Assembly: GCA_041521345.1 (NCBI GenBank)
Contig: JBGOHB010000018.1
DNA length: 64,000 bases
Strand: one strand, 5' to 3'
From: Virgibacillus_N oceani_A
GTDB taxonomy: Bacteria; Bacillota; Bacilli; Bacillales; Amphibacillaceae
A model generated the notes under the pieces. That model made no database searches and had not been told where the DNA came from. It saw only the letters and a list, made by a program, of their open reading frames with translations. Shown here one piece after another: positions 52,574 through 60,848 of the stretch. A program made the position numbers and the translations under genes. The number at the start of each line of letters is the position of its first letter. The first letter of the stretch is position 1.

Positions 52574-53674
52574 ATGACAAAACGAATCAATCAGATACTT
52601 GAAAAAATGCAAGAAAATAATTTGGAAAGCATGTTTATTACGTCACCTGCCAATTTTTATTATGTAAGCAACCATCTTACAGACCCGCATGAACGTTTAA
52701 TCGGTGTTTATATCAGTAAGTCACGCGATCCATTGCTTATTGTACCTGCCCTGGAAAGAGAAGATGCCAAAAATGCCGGCTGGACATATGACATAATCAG
52801 CTATTATGATCATGAAAACCCGTGGAAACTCTTAGCAGATCAATTACATAGAGATAGTGAAGATCCTGAAGTGATCGGGCTTGAACATGACCATTTGACA
52901 CTCGAACGCTATAACGCGGTTAAAGAAATACTTCCACGTGCAGTGATTTTCGATGTTCAGGAATTGCTTGCATCGGTTCGTGTCATAAAAACGATGGATG
53001 AATATGCGCGGCTGAAACAGGCAGCTGAACTTGCTGATTTTGGCATTGAAATAGGAGTAAAAAGTATCCAGGAAGGTATCAGTGAGCTGGAGGTCATTGC
53101 TAACATAGAATATGAACTGAAGAAACAGGGCATTCAGCAGATGTCCTTTCAAACTATGACCCTGTCTGGTACAAAAACAGCTTCTCCACATGGAACACCG
53201 ACCATGAAAAAAATAGAAACAGGTGATATGGTGCTGTTCGATCTTGGCGTGGTTTTTGAAGGATACTGCTCCGATATTACCCGAACCGTTGCATATAAAA
53301 CAATTACGGATGAGCAAAGAAACATTTATGAAACGGTGCTGGCGGCAGAAAAGAAAGCAATAGAAACTGCACAAGTGGGTACAGCTGTCGGTAAGTTGGA
53401 TCAAACAGCAAGAGAACATATTGAAAAAGCCGGCTATGGCGATTATTTTACCCATCGAATTGGTCACGGGCTCGGTATAGAAACACATGAGTACCCTTCC
53501 ATGCATAGCAAGAATGCGCTTGCCCTTGAAGCGGGCATGTCCTTTACTATTGAGCCTGGAATTTATGTTCCCGGTCAAGGTGGTGTGCGAATTGAGGATA
53601 TGGTGTTTATGACGAAAAAAGGACCTGAATTGCTGACGAAATATCCAAAAGAGCTGCAAATTATTGGTGGATAG
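52574..53674 (+). CDS. M24 family Xaa-Pro dipeptidase
   Basis: The 366-aa metallopeptidase has a creatinase-like N-terminal domain (about 1-130) and the pita-bread catalytic domain. Its five ligands are visible: Asp in VLFDLGVVF and in YCSDITRT, His in THRIGHGLGIETHEYP, Glu in FTIEPGIY, and Glu in GGVRIEDMV. It releases amino acids from X-Pro dipeptides. GAGGGGGAT precedes the ATG. It is divergent from pspA. Confidence 0.92.
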   Translation: MTKRINQILEKMQENNLESMFITSPANFYYVSNHLTDPHERLIGVYISKSRDPLLIVPALEREDAKNAGWTYDIISYYDHENPWKLLADQLHRDSEDPEVIGLEHDHLTLERYNAVKEILPRAVIFDVQELLASVRVIKTMDEYARLKQAAELADFGIEIGVKSIQEGISELEVIANIEYELKKQGIQQMSFQTMTLSGTKTASPHGTPTMKKIETGDMVLFDLGVVFEGYCSDITRTVAYKTITDEQRNIYETVLAAEKKAIETAQVGTAVGKLDQTAREHIEKAGYGDYFTHRIGHGLGIETHEYPSMHSKNALALEAGMSFTIEPGIYVPGQGGVRIEDMVFMTKKGPELLTKYPKELQIIGG

Positions 53675-53695
53675 TTTTTCTTCATTTTTGCAAGT

Positions 53696-53734
53696 AGCTT
53701 TCGCCTGCAGGGACAAATCCTGCAGGTGAAAGCT
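53696..53734. terminator. Terminator after the M24 peptidase gene
   Basis: AGCTTTCGCCTGCAGG (53696-53711) pairs with CCTGCAGGTGAAAGCT (53719-53734) with one mismatch. It lies between this gene and the small convergent gene at 53747. Confidence 0.75.
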
Positions 53735-53746
53735 TATTTAACAGTA

Positions 53747-53908
53747 TTAATTTTTTTGGTTATTAAAAGTGTGCACGTTTTTATTGTTATGCATTTGTTC
53801 AATAACACCACTCTGATAGCTCTCATTTAATTGATTCTTTACAGCTGCTACGCCTTCATTATCTTCAATTAAATGTGCTGGCTTATTTGCTTTTTTCTTT
53901 TTTGCCAC
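53747..53908 (-). CDS. Unrecognised small protein (53 aa)
   Basis: This gene is short but well supported. GTG at 53906-53908 is preceded by GGAGGTGATATA, and the frame runs MAKKKKANKPAHLIEDNEGV to a stop at 53747. The protein is basic at the start, then hydrophilic and Asn/Gln-rich (QMHNNKNVHTF), with no membrane segment. The composition recalls minor spore proteins, but I find no family match. A strong hairpin lies directly downstream. uspA starts on the other strand 131 bp away. Confidence 0.6.
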   Translation of the reverse strand: MAKKKKANKPAHLIEDNEGVAAVKNQLNESYQSGVIEQMHNNKNVHTFNNQKN

Positions 53909-53987
53909 CTATATCACCTCCATTTTTATTTTGTCCATAATGCTGTAACATTTCCATGGTAATTTTACCAATATCAGCAAATTGTGA

Positions 53988-54016
53988 TTGTTGCACAAAA
54001 TTTTAGGGTATATAAT
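53988..54016 (+). promoter_or_regulatory. Sigma-A promoter of uspA
   Basis: TTGTTG (53988-53993), 17 bp, then a perfect TATAAT (54011-54016), 23 bp before the uspA start. Confidence 0.6.
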
Positions 54017-54038
54017 AGAAGTGAAAGGGGAGATAAGT

Positions 54039-54467
54039 ATGGAATACAATCAAATAATTGTTGCTGTTGATGGTTCAGAAGCGTCTGAAAAAGCATTTAA
54101 ACAATCATTGGATATTGCCAAACGAAATAATGCCCGGGTAATTCTTGCCCATGTCGTGGATTCTAGAACGTTTGCAACGGCAGAAGCCTATGATCGTACA
54201 TTGGCTGAACGTGCCGAAGAATATGCAAAAGAGCTTTTGGACAGCTATGTGGATAGTGCTAAAGAAGCAGGAGTAACAGATTTAGTTCGGGTTGTGGAAT
54301 ATGGCTCTCCAAAAGTAAAAATTGCTAAAGACATCGCAGAGGATTTTAAAGCAGATTTAATTATTTGTGGTGCAACAGGAATGAATGCCGTAGAAAGATT
54401 TTTAATCGGCAGCGTATCAGAAAGTATTACCCGCTATGCAACTTGCGATGTACTCATCATAAGATAA
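54039..54467 (+). CDS. Universal stress protein (UspA family)
   Basis: The 142-aa protein opens MEYNQIIVAVDGSEASEKAF and ends with the ATP-binding loop GATGMNAVERFLIGSVSESI (the G-x2-G-x9-G-S/T pattern), so it is the nucleotide-binding type. The ATG at 54039 follows GGGGAG by 6 nt; the frame extends to 53988 without a site. It is monocistronic and convergent with moaB, with a 14-bp hairpin between them. Confidence 0.93.
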   Translation: MEYNQIIVAVDGSEASEKAFKQSLDIAKRNNARVILAHVVDSRTFATAEAYDRTLAERAEEYAKELLDSYVDSAKEAGVTDLVRVVEYGSPKVKIAKDIAEDFKADLIICGATGMNAVERFLIGSVSESITRYATCDVLIIR

Positions 54468-54500
54468 TTAATTCGGAATTCTTCTTGGGTCTAAAAGGTC

Positions 54501-54538
54501 AAGTGCATTGTCCCCATTTTTTCCGGGACAATGCACTT
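54501..54538. terminator. 14-bp perfect hairpin between uspA and moaB
   Basis: AAGTGCATTGTCCC (54501-54514) and its complement (54525-54538) enclose a T-rich loop. It probably terminates both genes and resembles the dispersed GGGACAATGCACTT palindromes seen in many Firmicutes (from memory). Confidence 0.7.
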
Positions 54539-54551
54539 GTCCCTCCGCCCC

Positions 54552-55055
54552 CTACTTTTTTATTTCATGCACCACGTGAGAGAGTTCTGGTAAGATCAGT
54601 TTGTTCATGGCTAGCTTGACCGCGCCTGAAGATCCTGGGGTAGAAAAGACTGCGGTATCGTTGCACACCCCAGCAATTGCTCTGGACATGATGGCTGCTG
54701 ACCCAATGTCCTCCTTGTAACTCAGCACCCTGAACAATTCACCAAATCCGGGGATTTCTTTATCAAGCAGACTTTCTACTGCTTCAATTGTCACATCACG
54801 GTTAGCAATGCCTGTACCGCCATTAGTTAAAATTACATCTATTTCCGGACTTTTACTGTTCACCGTTATTACTTGCTGAATCAGTTCCCGTTCATCCCTC
54901 ACGATCTCACGATGAATGGTTTGATGTCCCGCTTCGTTTAGCAGCTGTTCCATCAAATCGCCACTTTTATCACTTTCTATTGTCCTGGTATCACTCACAG
55001 TTATAATCATACAATTAACAGACTTTTTGTTTTTCTTATGCTCTTTAATTGACAT
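54552..55055 (-). CDS. moaB: Molybdenum cofactor biosynthesis protein MoaB/Mog
   Basis: The 167-aa MoaB/MogA-type protein adenylylates molybdopterin before metal insertion. It has MIITVSDTRT near the start and the family signature VILTNGGTGIANRDVTIEA (about 87-105). It is alone, with no other moa or mob gene nearby. Its weak ribosome site (AGGA, 55059-55062) overlaps one arm of a long inverted repeat in its leader, suggesting structural control. Confidence 0.92.
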   Translation of the reverse strand: MSIKEHKKNKKSVNCMIITVSDTRTIESDKSGDLMEQLLNEAGHQTIHREIVRDERELIQQVITVNSKSPEIDVILTNGGTGIANRDVTIEAVESLLDKEIPGFGELFRVLSYKEDIGSAAIMSRAIAGVCNDTAVFSTPGSSGAVKLAMNKLILPELSHVVHEIKK

Positions 55056-55310
55056 AATTCCTGGTTACTAAAACCTACAAAAAACTATCAATTTAGTCTC
55101 CATAGTATATTTTCGCCCCCGAACCAGGTAAGAGGACTTCCGCGACGATTCACACGTCGTTTCGTCAGGAGAGGGGTTAACCCTCTGTCATGAACCTGTT
55201 GTCCAAAACTTCCCGCGACGCTCTGTTAGAGCCAGCATGCTTACAGCAGACCATTCCTTCCACTGGTCAATCTACTGCAAGTGGTTTTAGTACCAGGATC
55301 ACACCTCCTT
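55056..55310 (-). promoter_or_regulatory. Structured leader of moaB with ribosome-site-sequestering inverted repeat
   Basis: CCTGGTTACTAAAACCTAC (55060-55078) and GTGGTTTTAGTACCAGG (55281-55297) pair over 17 bp with two single-base bulges and enclose 202 nt. The minus-strand 3' arm includes the AGGA site of moaB. Inside are hairpins CGACG/CGTCG (55142-55158), GAGGGGTTAACCCTC, GCTCT/AGAGC (55225-55238) and GACCA/TGGTC. A strong AAGGAGG stands just outside the 5' arm (55304-55310). A mobile repeat is the alternative explanation. Confidence 0.45.
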
Positions 55311-55475
55311 CAGTTGTAATTCATGATTCGTTATTTTTAACGTCTTATTTTTTAGTATATTGAAGTTTTTTATAGTAATTTTGAAGCTGTTTCAACCTCC
55401 CCCCTTTTTTAAAATACAACTGGCCAAGAACCGGGATACCTGCCCAATGCTTGACCAGCACGATTATTATGCTTT
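55311..55475. other. Intergenic segment after ackA
   Basis: AT-rich, with a C-run at 55398-55405 and no clear terminator hairpin for ackA. It may contain the start site of the moaB leader. Confidence 0.3.
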
Positions 55476-56663
55476 TTAACTCTCTGCCAACCTGATTGTA
55501 TCCCTGGCAATCATGACTTCTTCATTAGTTGGGATGACAATAACTTTAACCGGAGAATGCGGGTAGTTAATAAATTGTTCCTTCCCTCTGACCTTGTTTA
55601 ATGCAGGGTCCCAATAAACCCCCATAAATTCAAGACCGTTTAGTACTTTTTCTCTGATCGTATCGCTATTTTCCCCAACGCCGGCCGTGAAAATAATAGC
55701 ATCAACACCGGACATTTTCGCGGCATAGGAACCTAAATATTTGTGGATTCTGTCTGCAAACACATCTAACGCAAGCTCTGCCCGTTCATTGTTATCCGCC
55801 TGTTCCTCTATGTCCCGCAAGTCGCTGGAATACCCGGATAAGGCAAGCATCCCACTTTCCTTATTCAATACATTCATTACTTCTTCGGCTGATTTACCAG
55901 TTTTCTCCATAATAAATGGAATAAGTGCAGGGTCAATATTCCCGGAACGAGTGCCCATCGTAACCCCGGCCAGTGGAGTAAAGCCCATCGATGTATCAAT
56001 CGATTCGCCGCCCTGAACAGCCGCAATACTGGCACCGTTCCCCAAATGACAGGTAATAAGCCTTAGCTGTTCATATGGTATCCCTAATAATTCACTGGCA
56101 CGCTGCGATACATATTTGTGACTTGTCCCATGGAACCCGTATTTTCTTATACCGTAATCTTTGTAATACGAATATGGCAAGCTGTAAAGATAGGAAGACG
56201 GTGGCATTGTTTGGTGAAATGCCGTATCAAAAACTGCAACCATTGGTACTTCCGGCAGCATTTCCCGAAAGGCCTGGATACCTGTCAAATTTGCCGGGTT
56301 ATGCAGCGGGGCCAGTTCAGAAACCTCATCAATAACTTCAATGACTTCCTCTGTAATTTTTACCGAATCACTGAATTTTTCGCCCCCATGAACAACCCGG
56401 TGGCCAACTGCATCAATTTCATTAAAAGATTCAATAACGCCAGAACTTTTTAAGCCTTCAAGCAGTTTTTTAACTGCTACTTCGTGATCTGGAATCTCCT
56501 CTGTTTGTTTGTCTTTATTGTCGTCTACCTCTAAAGTAAAAACAGAATTAATTAAGCCAATTCGTTCAATCAGCCCTTTTGCCAGCACTTTTTCTTCTGG
56601 CATAAAAATCAATTGAAATTTCAGGGATGAACTCCCTGCATTAATTGCCAGTATTTTATTCAA
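55476..56663 (-). CDS. ackA: Acetate kinase
   Basis: The 395-aa enzyme makes ATP from acetyl phosphate. It has ILAINAGSSSLKFQL at the start, the catalytic region VFDTAFHQTMP, GFHGTSHKYVS, CHLGNGASIAA and the C-terminal FTAGVGENS. The start is TTG at 56663 with AAGGAG 10 nt upstream, inside the end of ytxK. ytxK-ackA is the conserved pair in Bacillus. Confidence 0.97.
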   Translation of the reverse strand: MNKILAINAGSSSLKFQLIFMPEEKVLAKGLIERIGLINSVFTLEVDDNKDKQTEEIPDHEVAVKKLLEGLKSSGVIESFNEIDAVGHRVVHGGEKFSDSVKITEEVIEVIDEVSELAPLHNPANLTGIQAFREMLPEVPMVAVFDTAFHQTMPPSSYLYSLPYSYYKDYGIRKYGFHGTSHKYVSQRASELLGIPYEQLRLITCHLGNGASIAAVQGGESIDTSMGFTPLAGVTMGTRSGNIDPALIPFIMEKTGKSAEEVMNVLNKESGMLALSGYSSDLRDIEEQADNNERAELALDVFADRIHKYLGSYAAKMSGVDAIIFTAGVGENSDTIREKVLNGLEFMGVYWDPALNKVRGKEQFINYPHSPVKVIVIPTNEEVMIARDTIRLAES

Positions 56664-56669
56664 ATTACG

Positions 56670-57656
56670 TCACTCCTTCAAATAAAGTTGAAACCAATCG
56701 TTAATCTGTCCTAAACTTTTACTCATGGCGTTCGTATCTTTAAACGAAGGCACTTGTGCCAATAAAGGCTGTGATGGTGCTGTTGTATTCTTCCCTTTTT
56801 TCTGCAGGATCAATATGCTTTTTATATTCTTTTTTGAAGTAAAAGCACTCTCAGGCAGTCTGAGCACACCAATAATATGTGCATATTCTCTTACATATCG
56901 ATGTAATTTGTCTGACTGATCACTGTCAAACAGGAATTCAGGGATAACAAAAATCAAATACCCTGCTTCTTTCGTATAATTCATTCCCTGTTCGATAAAT
57001 AAATGGTGGGCATAGGAGTGGCCTTCATCCGTTTTTAACTCAAAATCATTTGCACGAATATCATCCGGATAATAGCCAACCGGCAAGTCAGCAACTACCA
57101 AATCGACCGGGTCTAGTAAAAACGGCTGCAAGCTATCCTGATGGAAAAACTCAATGGGCCTTTCTTGTAAATTTGCATTTAGAACAGCTAATTGAATTAA
57201 TGTAGGATCCACCTCACTTGCAAATGCCTCTATTGGCTGATGTAATTGATCAAGCACAGTAGTAATAAGATTACCAGTGCCACCTGCCGGGTCAAAAATT
57301 CGCAGCTCTTTCTTTCCTGCTGTCAGCTTCTCCGCCAGATAACCAACAATCAATGAAACCGCATCGGGAGTCATTAAATGCTGCTGTTGGGTGGAACCCT
57401 TCATTCCTTTTAGAATAGCCAACTGAAGCGCTTTTCGGATATTCACCTTATCCAGTGTGTCGTTTTCAAGCTTCTGCAATGATGTTTTCAGCTTATGTTC
57501 TGTCATCTTATCCCATTCTGCCGGTACCTCTCTATACAATAATATCTCTAAAGTGTAAGTTAAACTATCCAAATATGGTTCGTTTACATAATTTTCGATA
57601 GTCTCTGTTGTTTTATCCAGCCATTCATATAGTATTTCTACATTTGATTTTTCCAT
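56670..57656 (-). CDS. ytxK: Class I SAM-dependent methyltransferase YtxK
   Basis: The 328-aa protein resembles the catalytic part of N6-adenine DNA methyltransferases: SAM motif IFDPAGGTGNLIT (about 119-131) and a motif IV that reads ADLPVGYYP instead of the usual NPPY/F. Loss of NPPY makes DNA methylation uncertain. Position before ackA, 6 bp apart, matches B. subtilis ytxK. No restriction partner is nearby. Confidence 0.88.
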   Translation of the reverse strand: MEKSNVEILYEWLDKTTETIENYVNEPYLDSLTYTLEILLYREVPAEWDKMTEHKLKTSLQKLENDTLDKVNIRKALQLAILKGMKGSTQQQHLMTPDAVSLIVGYLAEKLTAGKKELRIFDPAGGTGNLITTVLDQLHQPIEAFASEVDPTLIQLAVLNANLQERPIEFFHQDSLQPFLLDPVDLVVADLPVGYYPDDIRANDFELKTDEGHSYAHHLFIEQGMNYTKEAGYLIFVIPEFLFDSDQSDKLHRYVREYAHIIGVLRLPESAFTSKKNIKSILILQKKGKNTTAPSQPLLAQVPSFKDTNAMSKSLGQINDWFQLYLKE

Positions 57657-57995
57657 TATACATCCTCCGATCCAACAGTATCATTGTATCAAAAGCTTGC
57701 AAAAACATACAAAGTTAAGCATGACAGGTTAGGAGTGATTATAAAAACGCCTCTATGGTATGTCATTTAATGAAAGATTTAAGGTGCGATTGAACGTCTC
57801 TATATGTATGTTGTTTAGCGTAACTTTTAAAATGGGGTACTATAGAATGCGTATATAGTATGTCTTCAAGCTAAAGCTTTAAAATGAGGGACGACAGAAC
57901 CACTACAGTACGGGGAAAATATTTAAACATGTCAAAAACTCAAGGGTCAAATATTACCAGCTTATAACTTTTAAAACTCCCACCAAGCCATAAAA
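57657..57995. repeat. Intergenic region with degenerate tandem repeat of about 50 bp
   Basis: No gene is visible. Three diverged units begin at about 57751, 57798 and 57852 with CTCTATGGTATGTC, CTCTATATGTATGTTG and TATATAGTATGTCTT. Each is followed by an AAAGCTTTAAAATG-like segment, with a partial fourth at about 57906. The spacing (47 and 54 bp) varies. It lies upstream of ytxK and downstream of tpx. Confidence 0.45.
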
Positions 57996-58026
57996 TACTC
58001 TCCCCCTGTCTGATCGGGAGAGAGTT
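57996..58026 (-). terminator. Terminator of tpx
   Basis: On the minus strand, ACTCTCTCCC and GGGGGAGAGT pair and are followed by ATTTTAT, 17 bp after the tpx stop. Confidence 0.75.
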
Positions 58027-58042
58027 TAAAATAAAGGTTATT

Positions 58043-58543
58043 TTATTTTGCTTGTCTGGCTGCTTCCAATGCTTTATCATAATCCGGATGATTACTGACT
58101 TCACTAACTACTTCTTTATAAGTTACCTTATCATCGGAATCTATTACAAAAATAGACCTTGCCAGTAAGCGTAACTCTTCAATCAGAACGCCATATTTTT
58201 CACCAAAGTCAGCATTTCTATGATCGGATAACAGATCCAGCTTGTCCACTTTATTTTCTTCTACCCAGCGTTTTTGAGCAAACGGTAAGTCCATACTTAC
58301 TGTAATCACTTGAACATTACCGATGCTTGCAGCTTCATTATTAAAACGTTGTGTTTGCAGTGAACAAACACCAGTGTCAACAGATGGAACAACACTGATC
58401 AGCTTTACTTTTCCTTTGTGGTCATTTAACGAAACCGCTTTAAGGTCATTAGAAAGTGCAGTAAAGTCAGGGGCTTGATCCCCTTCATTTATTTCCTTTC
58501 CTAACAATGTAACCGGATTTTCCTGAAATGTAACATTCGCCAT
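58043..58543 (-). CDS. tpx: Thiol peroxidase Tpx, lacking the resolving cysteine
   Basis: The 166-aa atypical peroxiredoxin reduces hydroperoxides. The peroxidatic Cys60 is in PSVDTGVCSLQTQRF, with the family segments GDQAPDFTALS and ELRLLARSIFVID. The usual resolving Cys, in B. subtilis 'LPFAQARWCG', is replaced: here the protein reads LPFAQKRWVEE (Val94), and Cys60 is the only cysteine. It should therefore work as a 1-Cys enzyme needing an external thiol. GGGAGGG precedes the start. Confidence 0.95.
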   Translation of the reverse strand: MANVTFQENPVTLLGKEINEGDQAPDFTALSNDLKAVSLNDHKGKVKLISVVPSVDTGVCSLQTQRFNNEAASIGNVQVITVSMDLPFAQKRWVEENKVDKLDLLSDHRNADFGEKYGVLIEELRLLARSIFVIDSDDKVTYKEVVSEVSNHPDYDKALEAARQAK

Positions 58544-58666
58544 GCAATATCCCTCCCAAAATTAATATCTTCTCTAATTATGAGTTTATAGCGGAGACGG
58601 AGATATGTCCAACTAAAAGGATTAACTTTGAGGGAGATACCCTCAGTTCAATCAGAAAAATGATGA

Positions 58667-59116
58667 TTAAATATCATATTGTGTCGGCGCATCCTTTTTT
58701 TCCGCTTTCCGCCTCGTTTCTTTTCCCGGTATATTTTCTTTTAGCATTTGCTGTATTTTTTCTATAACCTGCGGCGCATAGTCAAGCATTTTCTCGTAAA
58801 TATGAGTCTGCTGATCTAAATGCACCATTTTAATTCCTTTTCCACTTACGATTAAAAAGGCAATTGGAGTTATGGAAACGCCTCCCCCGCTTCCTCCGCC
58901 AAAAGGCAGCTCTTCATCTTCCGAATTCCCGTGGCTTCCCTCTGATTTAAACTCACTTCCGCCAGCTGCAAAACCAAAGCCCAATTTGCTCACAGGTATA
59001 ATCACGCTGCCGTCAGGGGATTCCACAGGATCGCCTATAATCGTGTTTACTTCCACGATATCTTTCAAGTTTTCCATCGTTGTTGTCATAAGCCCTTGAA
59101 TTGGATGTTCTTCCAT
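58667..59116 (-). CDS. ytfJ: Spore germination protein GerW (YtfJ)
   Basis: The 149-aa protein has the YtfJ/GerW core 'TIIGDPVESPDGSVIIPVSKLGFGFAAGGSEF' followed by a glycine-rich acidic linker and GGGSGGGVSITPIAFLIV. In B. subtilis, it is made in the forespore and is needed for L-alanine-triggered germination. GGGAGG precedes the ATG. It follows ytfI by 26 bp; the two are cotranscribed. Confidence 0.93.
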   Translation of the reverse strand: MEEHPIQGLMTTTMENLKDIVEVNTIIGDPVESPDGSVIIPVSKLGFGFAAGGSEFKSEGSHGNSEDEELPFGGGSGGGVSITPIAFLIVSGKGIKMVHLDQQTHIYEKMLDYAPQVIEKIQQMLKENIPGKETRRKAEKKDAPTQYDI

Positions 59117-59142
59117 TGATGTTACCTCCCAAAATAAAAAAG

Positions 59143-59724
59143 TTATGATGCGGATACCGTTTTTTCCGGTTTCACGGAAAAGAACAGACGAAAGATTTTA
59201 ATAATGATATGTATAGCTTGTACTATTTGAATCGATACCATACAATCTAATGTCGAACGAAAATACAGCTTTTGATAATCAGGATTCACCCGAATTACCG
59301 GCTCACATTTGACCTGGGTGAAATTCCCGAAAAGTCCTGCTATCATTCCTTTGATCGACCAAATGCCACCTGCTGTTATTCCTGTCGTTGCCGCATCCCC
59401 TGTTCCGCCACTCGTCACCCAATTTAACTCATGCAATTTCAATTTTTTTAAAATAATGGTAAGTGTTTGTTTAAATAGTTTCACTGATTCCAGCAGCTTA
59501 TGTAATTTTGATGAAAAATTTTCAAATTCTGGATTTGAATGGGACAGATTTATATTTTCCGGTACTAGTGGATAAGATTTTTTAAACATACGGATTCGAA
59601 ATAACTTGATTGTTATAGAAAAATAGTGTTCCTGGTCGGTATACAGTAGCTTAAAGGAAATATAAATATGTGATAATAGAATAAAAATAAGGAATCCAGT
59701 GATGCCAAAGATAAACCATACCAA
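59143..59724 (-). CDS. ytfI: DUF2953 protein YtfI
   Basis: A 193-aa protein with an N-terminal helix (about 2-22) and the DUF2953 pattern 'FGNFTQVKCEPVIRVNPDYQKLYFRSTLDCMVSIQI' near the C terminus, ending in another hydrophobic stretch. Function is unknown; it is the constant partner of ytfJ. The start appears to be TTG at 59724, 10 nt after AGGAG. Confidence 0.85.
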   Translation of the reverse strand: MVWFIFGITGFLIFILLSHIYISFKLLYTDQEHYFSITIKLFRIRMFKKSYPLVPENINLSHSNPEFENFSSKLHKLLESVKLFKQTLTIILKKLKLHELNWVTSGGTGDAATTGITAGGIWSIKGMIAGLFGNFTQVKCEPVIRVNPDYQKLYFRSTLDCMVSIQIVQAIHIIIKIFRLFFSVKPEKTVSAS

Positions 59725-59896
59725 GCTCTCCCAGCTCCTTTCTTCAAAAATAATTGACAGATTTGCGGTGTCTACCCTTCTTCCTATTTTTGACAGAAAT
59801 CCAATTTTTACTCATTCATTATGCATTTATTAGATGAAAAGAGCTGATGATGATAAGATAGATAAAAACCCTTATTTCATTGGAGGTACTAAAGCA

Positions 59897-60700
59897 ATGC
59901 AAAATCGAAGAAACTTATATTTTTATTATCCAAAACATGATATAGAGCTTGCACAAAGAATGGAAACTCTATTTAAATTAGCAGAAGAAAATCAATTTAA
60001 CATTGTAGAAGATTCCCGTGATGCCAACATTATTATAAGTATTGGCGGGGATGGAGCCTTCCTGCAAGCTGTCAGAAAAACAGGATTTCGAGATGATGTG
60101 CTATATACAGGCTTCACTCGTTCCAGTGAATCTGGTCTATATTGTGATTTTAATCTGGACAATTTCAATGAGATGCTTCATATTATGCAAAATGAAGAAA
60201 TGGAAGTTCGCCGCTTCCCTGTCATCAATGTGCAGGTAAATAACGATTCATCGTTTAAATCACTGAATGAGGTAAGTGTGCGTTCATCGATTATTAAATC
60301 TATCGTAATTGATGTATTTATCGATGACGAACATTTTGAAACCTTCAGAGGAGACGGGCTGATCGTTGCGACCCCAACCGGAAGTACAGGATATAACAAA
60401 TCTGTAGAGGGAGCTGTTATCGATCCAAAGATTCCATGTTTTCAGGTTTCTGAACTTGCCTCTATCAATAATAACCGGTACCGGACACTTGGTTCATCTT
60501 TCATATTAAACCAAAACCGGAAACTGAAGCTCTCCGTAACACAAGACGGAAATGATTATCCAATTATCGGTTTGGATAATGAAGCCTATTCCATCCGCAA
60601 CATCAACGACATCACCATAACACTGAGTGAAGATGTAATTAAAACCGTCAAACTGAAAAACAACTCCTTCTGGGATCGTGTAAAAAGAACATTTTTGTAA
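59897..60700 (+). CDS. nadK: NAD kinase
   Basis: The 267-aa kinase makes NADP from NAD. It has the GGDG motif in IISIGGDGAFLQAV, the substrate loop NEVSVRSSIIKS (Asn-Glu followed by a non-standard VSVR), and the Gly-rich TPTGSTGYNKSVEGAVI. The ATG at 59897 has GGAGG 10 nt upstream; the frame is open from 59834. Of the two Bacillus NAD kinases, this position (next to ytfI-J and thiI) fits the second (YtdI type). Confidence 0.92.
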   Translation: MQNRRNLYFYYPKHDIELAQRMETLFKLAEENQFNIVEDSRDANIIISIGGDGAFLQAVRKTGFRDDVLYTGFTRSSESGLYCDFNLDNFNEMLHIMQNEEMEVRRFPVINVQVNNDSSFKSLNEVSVRSSIIKSIVIDVFIDDEHFETFRGDGLIVATPTGSTGYNKSVEGAVIDPKIPCFQVSELASINNNRYRTLGSSFILNQNRKLKLSVTQDGNDYPIIGLDNEAYSIRNINDITITLSEDVIKTVKLKNNSFWDRVKRTFL

Positions 60701-60848
60701 ATAAAGGCGGAAAGCGTCCGGATAGCGACTACTAAGCCGAAGCTGACTTATATCCAAAGGTATAAGTGCGACGAACCTCGTGTCTGGTCATTCGGCAAGT
60801 CTTCTTTAACGTACGGGTAAAGGAAAACATACTGGAGCTAAATAAAAG
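60701..60848. repeat. GGCGGAAAGCG-type intergenic repeat after nadK
   Basis: AAAGGCGGAAAGCGTCCGGATAGC opens the segment and resembles a stretch between rpmI and rplT on the minus strand. Similar 'GGCGGAAGCGTCCG' repeats are common between Bacillaceae genes (recalled). No ORF of note is present. Confidence 0.5.

Noticed and set aside
52844..53716. 290-aa minus-strand ORF opposite the M24 peptidase gene
   Set aside because: It is antisense to a well-supported peptidase with all metal ligands. Its sequence is rich in Cys, Phe and His, as expected of a shadow frame.
55150..55260. Short leader peptide (MVCCKHAGS...) inside the moaB leader
   Set aside because: The only ribosome site touches the start codon, and the frame has no conserved regulatory codon run.
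55291..55310. Resemblance of GGATCACACCTCCTT to the 16S rRNA 3' end
   Set aside because: Only about 13 bases match, with a 2-base insertion, and no rRNA sequence lies around it. The reverse strand is simply a strong Shine-Dalgarno sequence.
55056..55310. Known Moco riboswitch
   Set aside because: I could not find the conserved Moco core by eye, and the class is not one I associate with Bacillaceae. Left as an unnamed leader.
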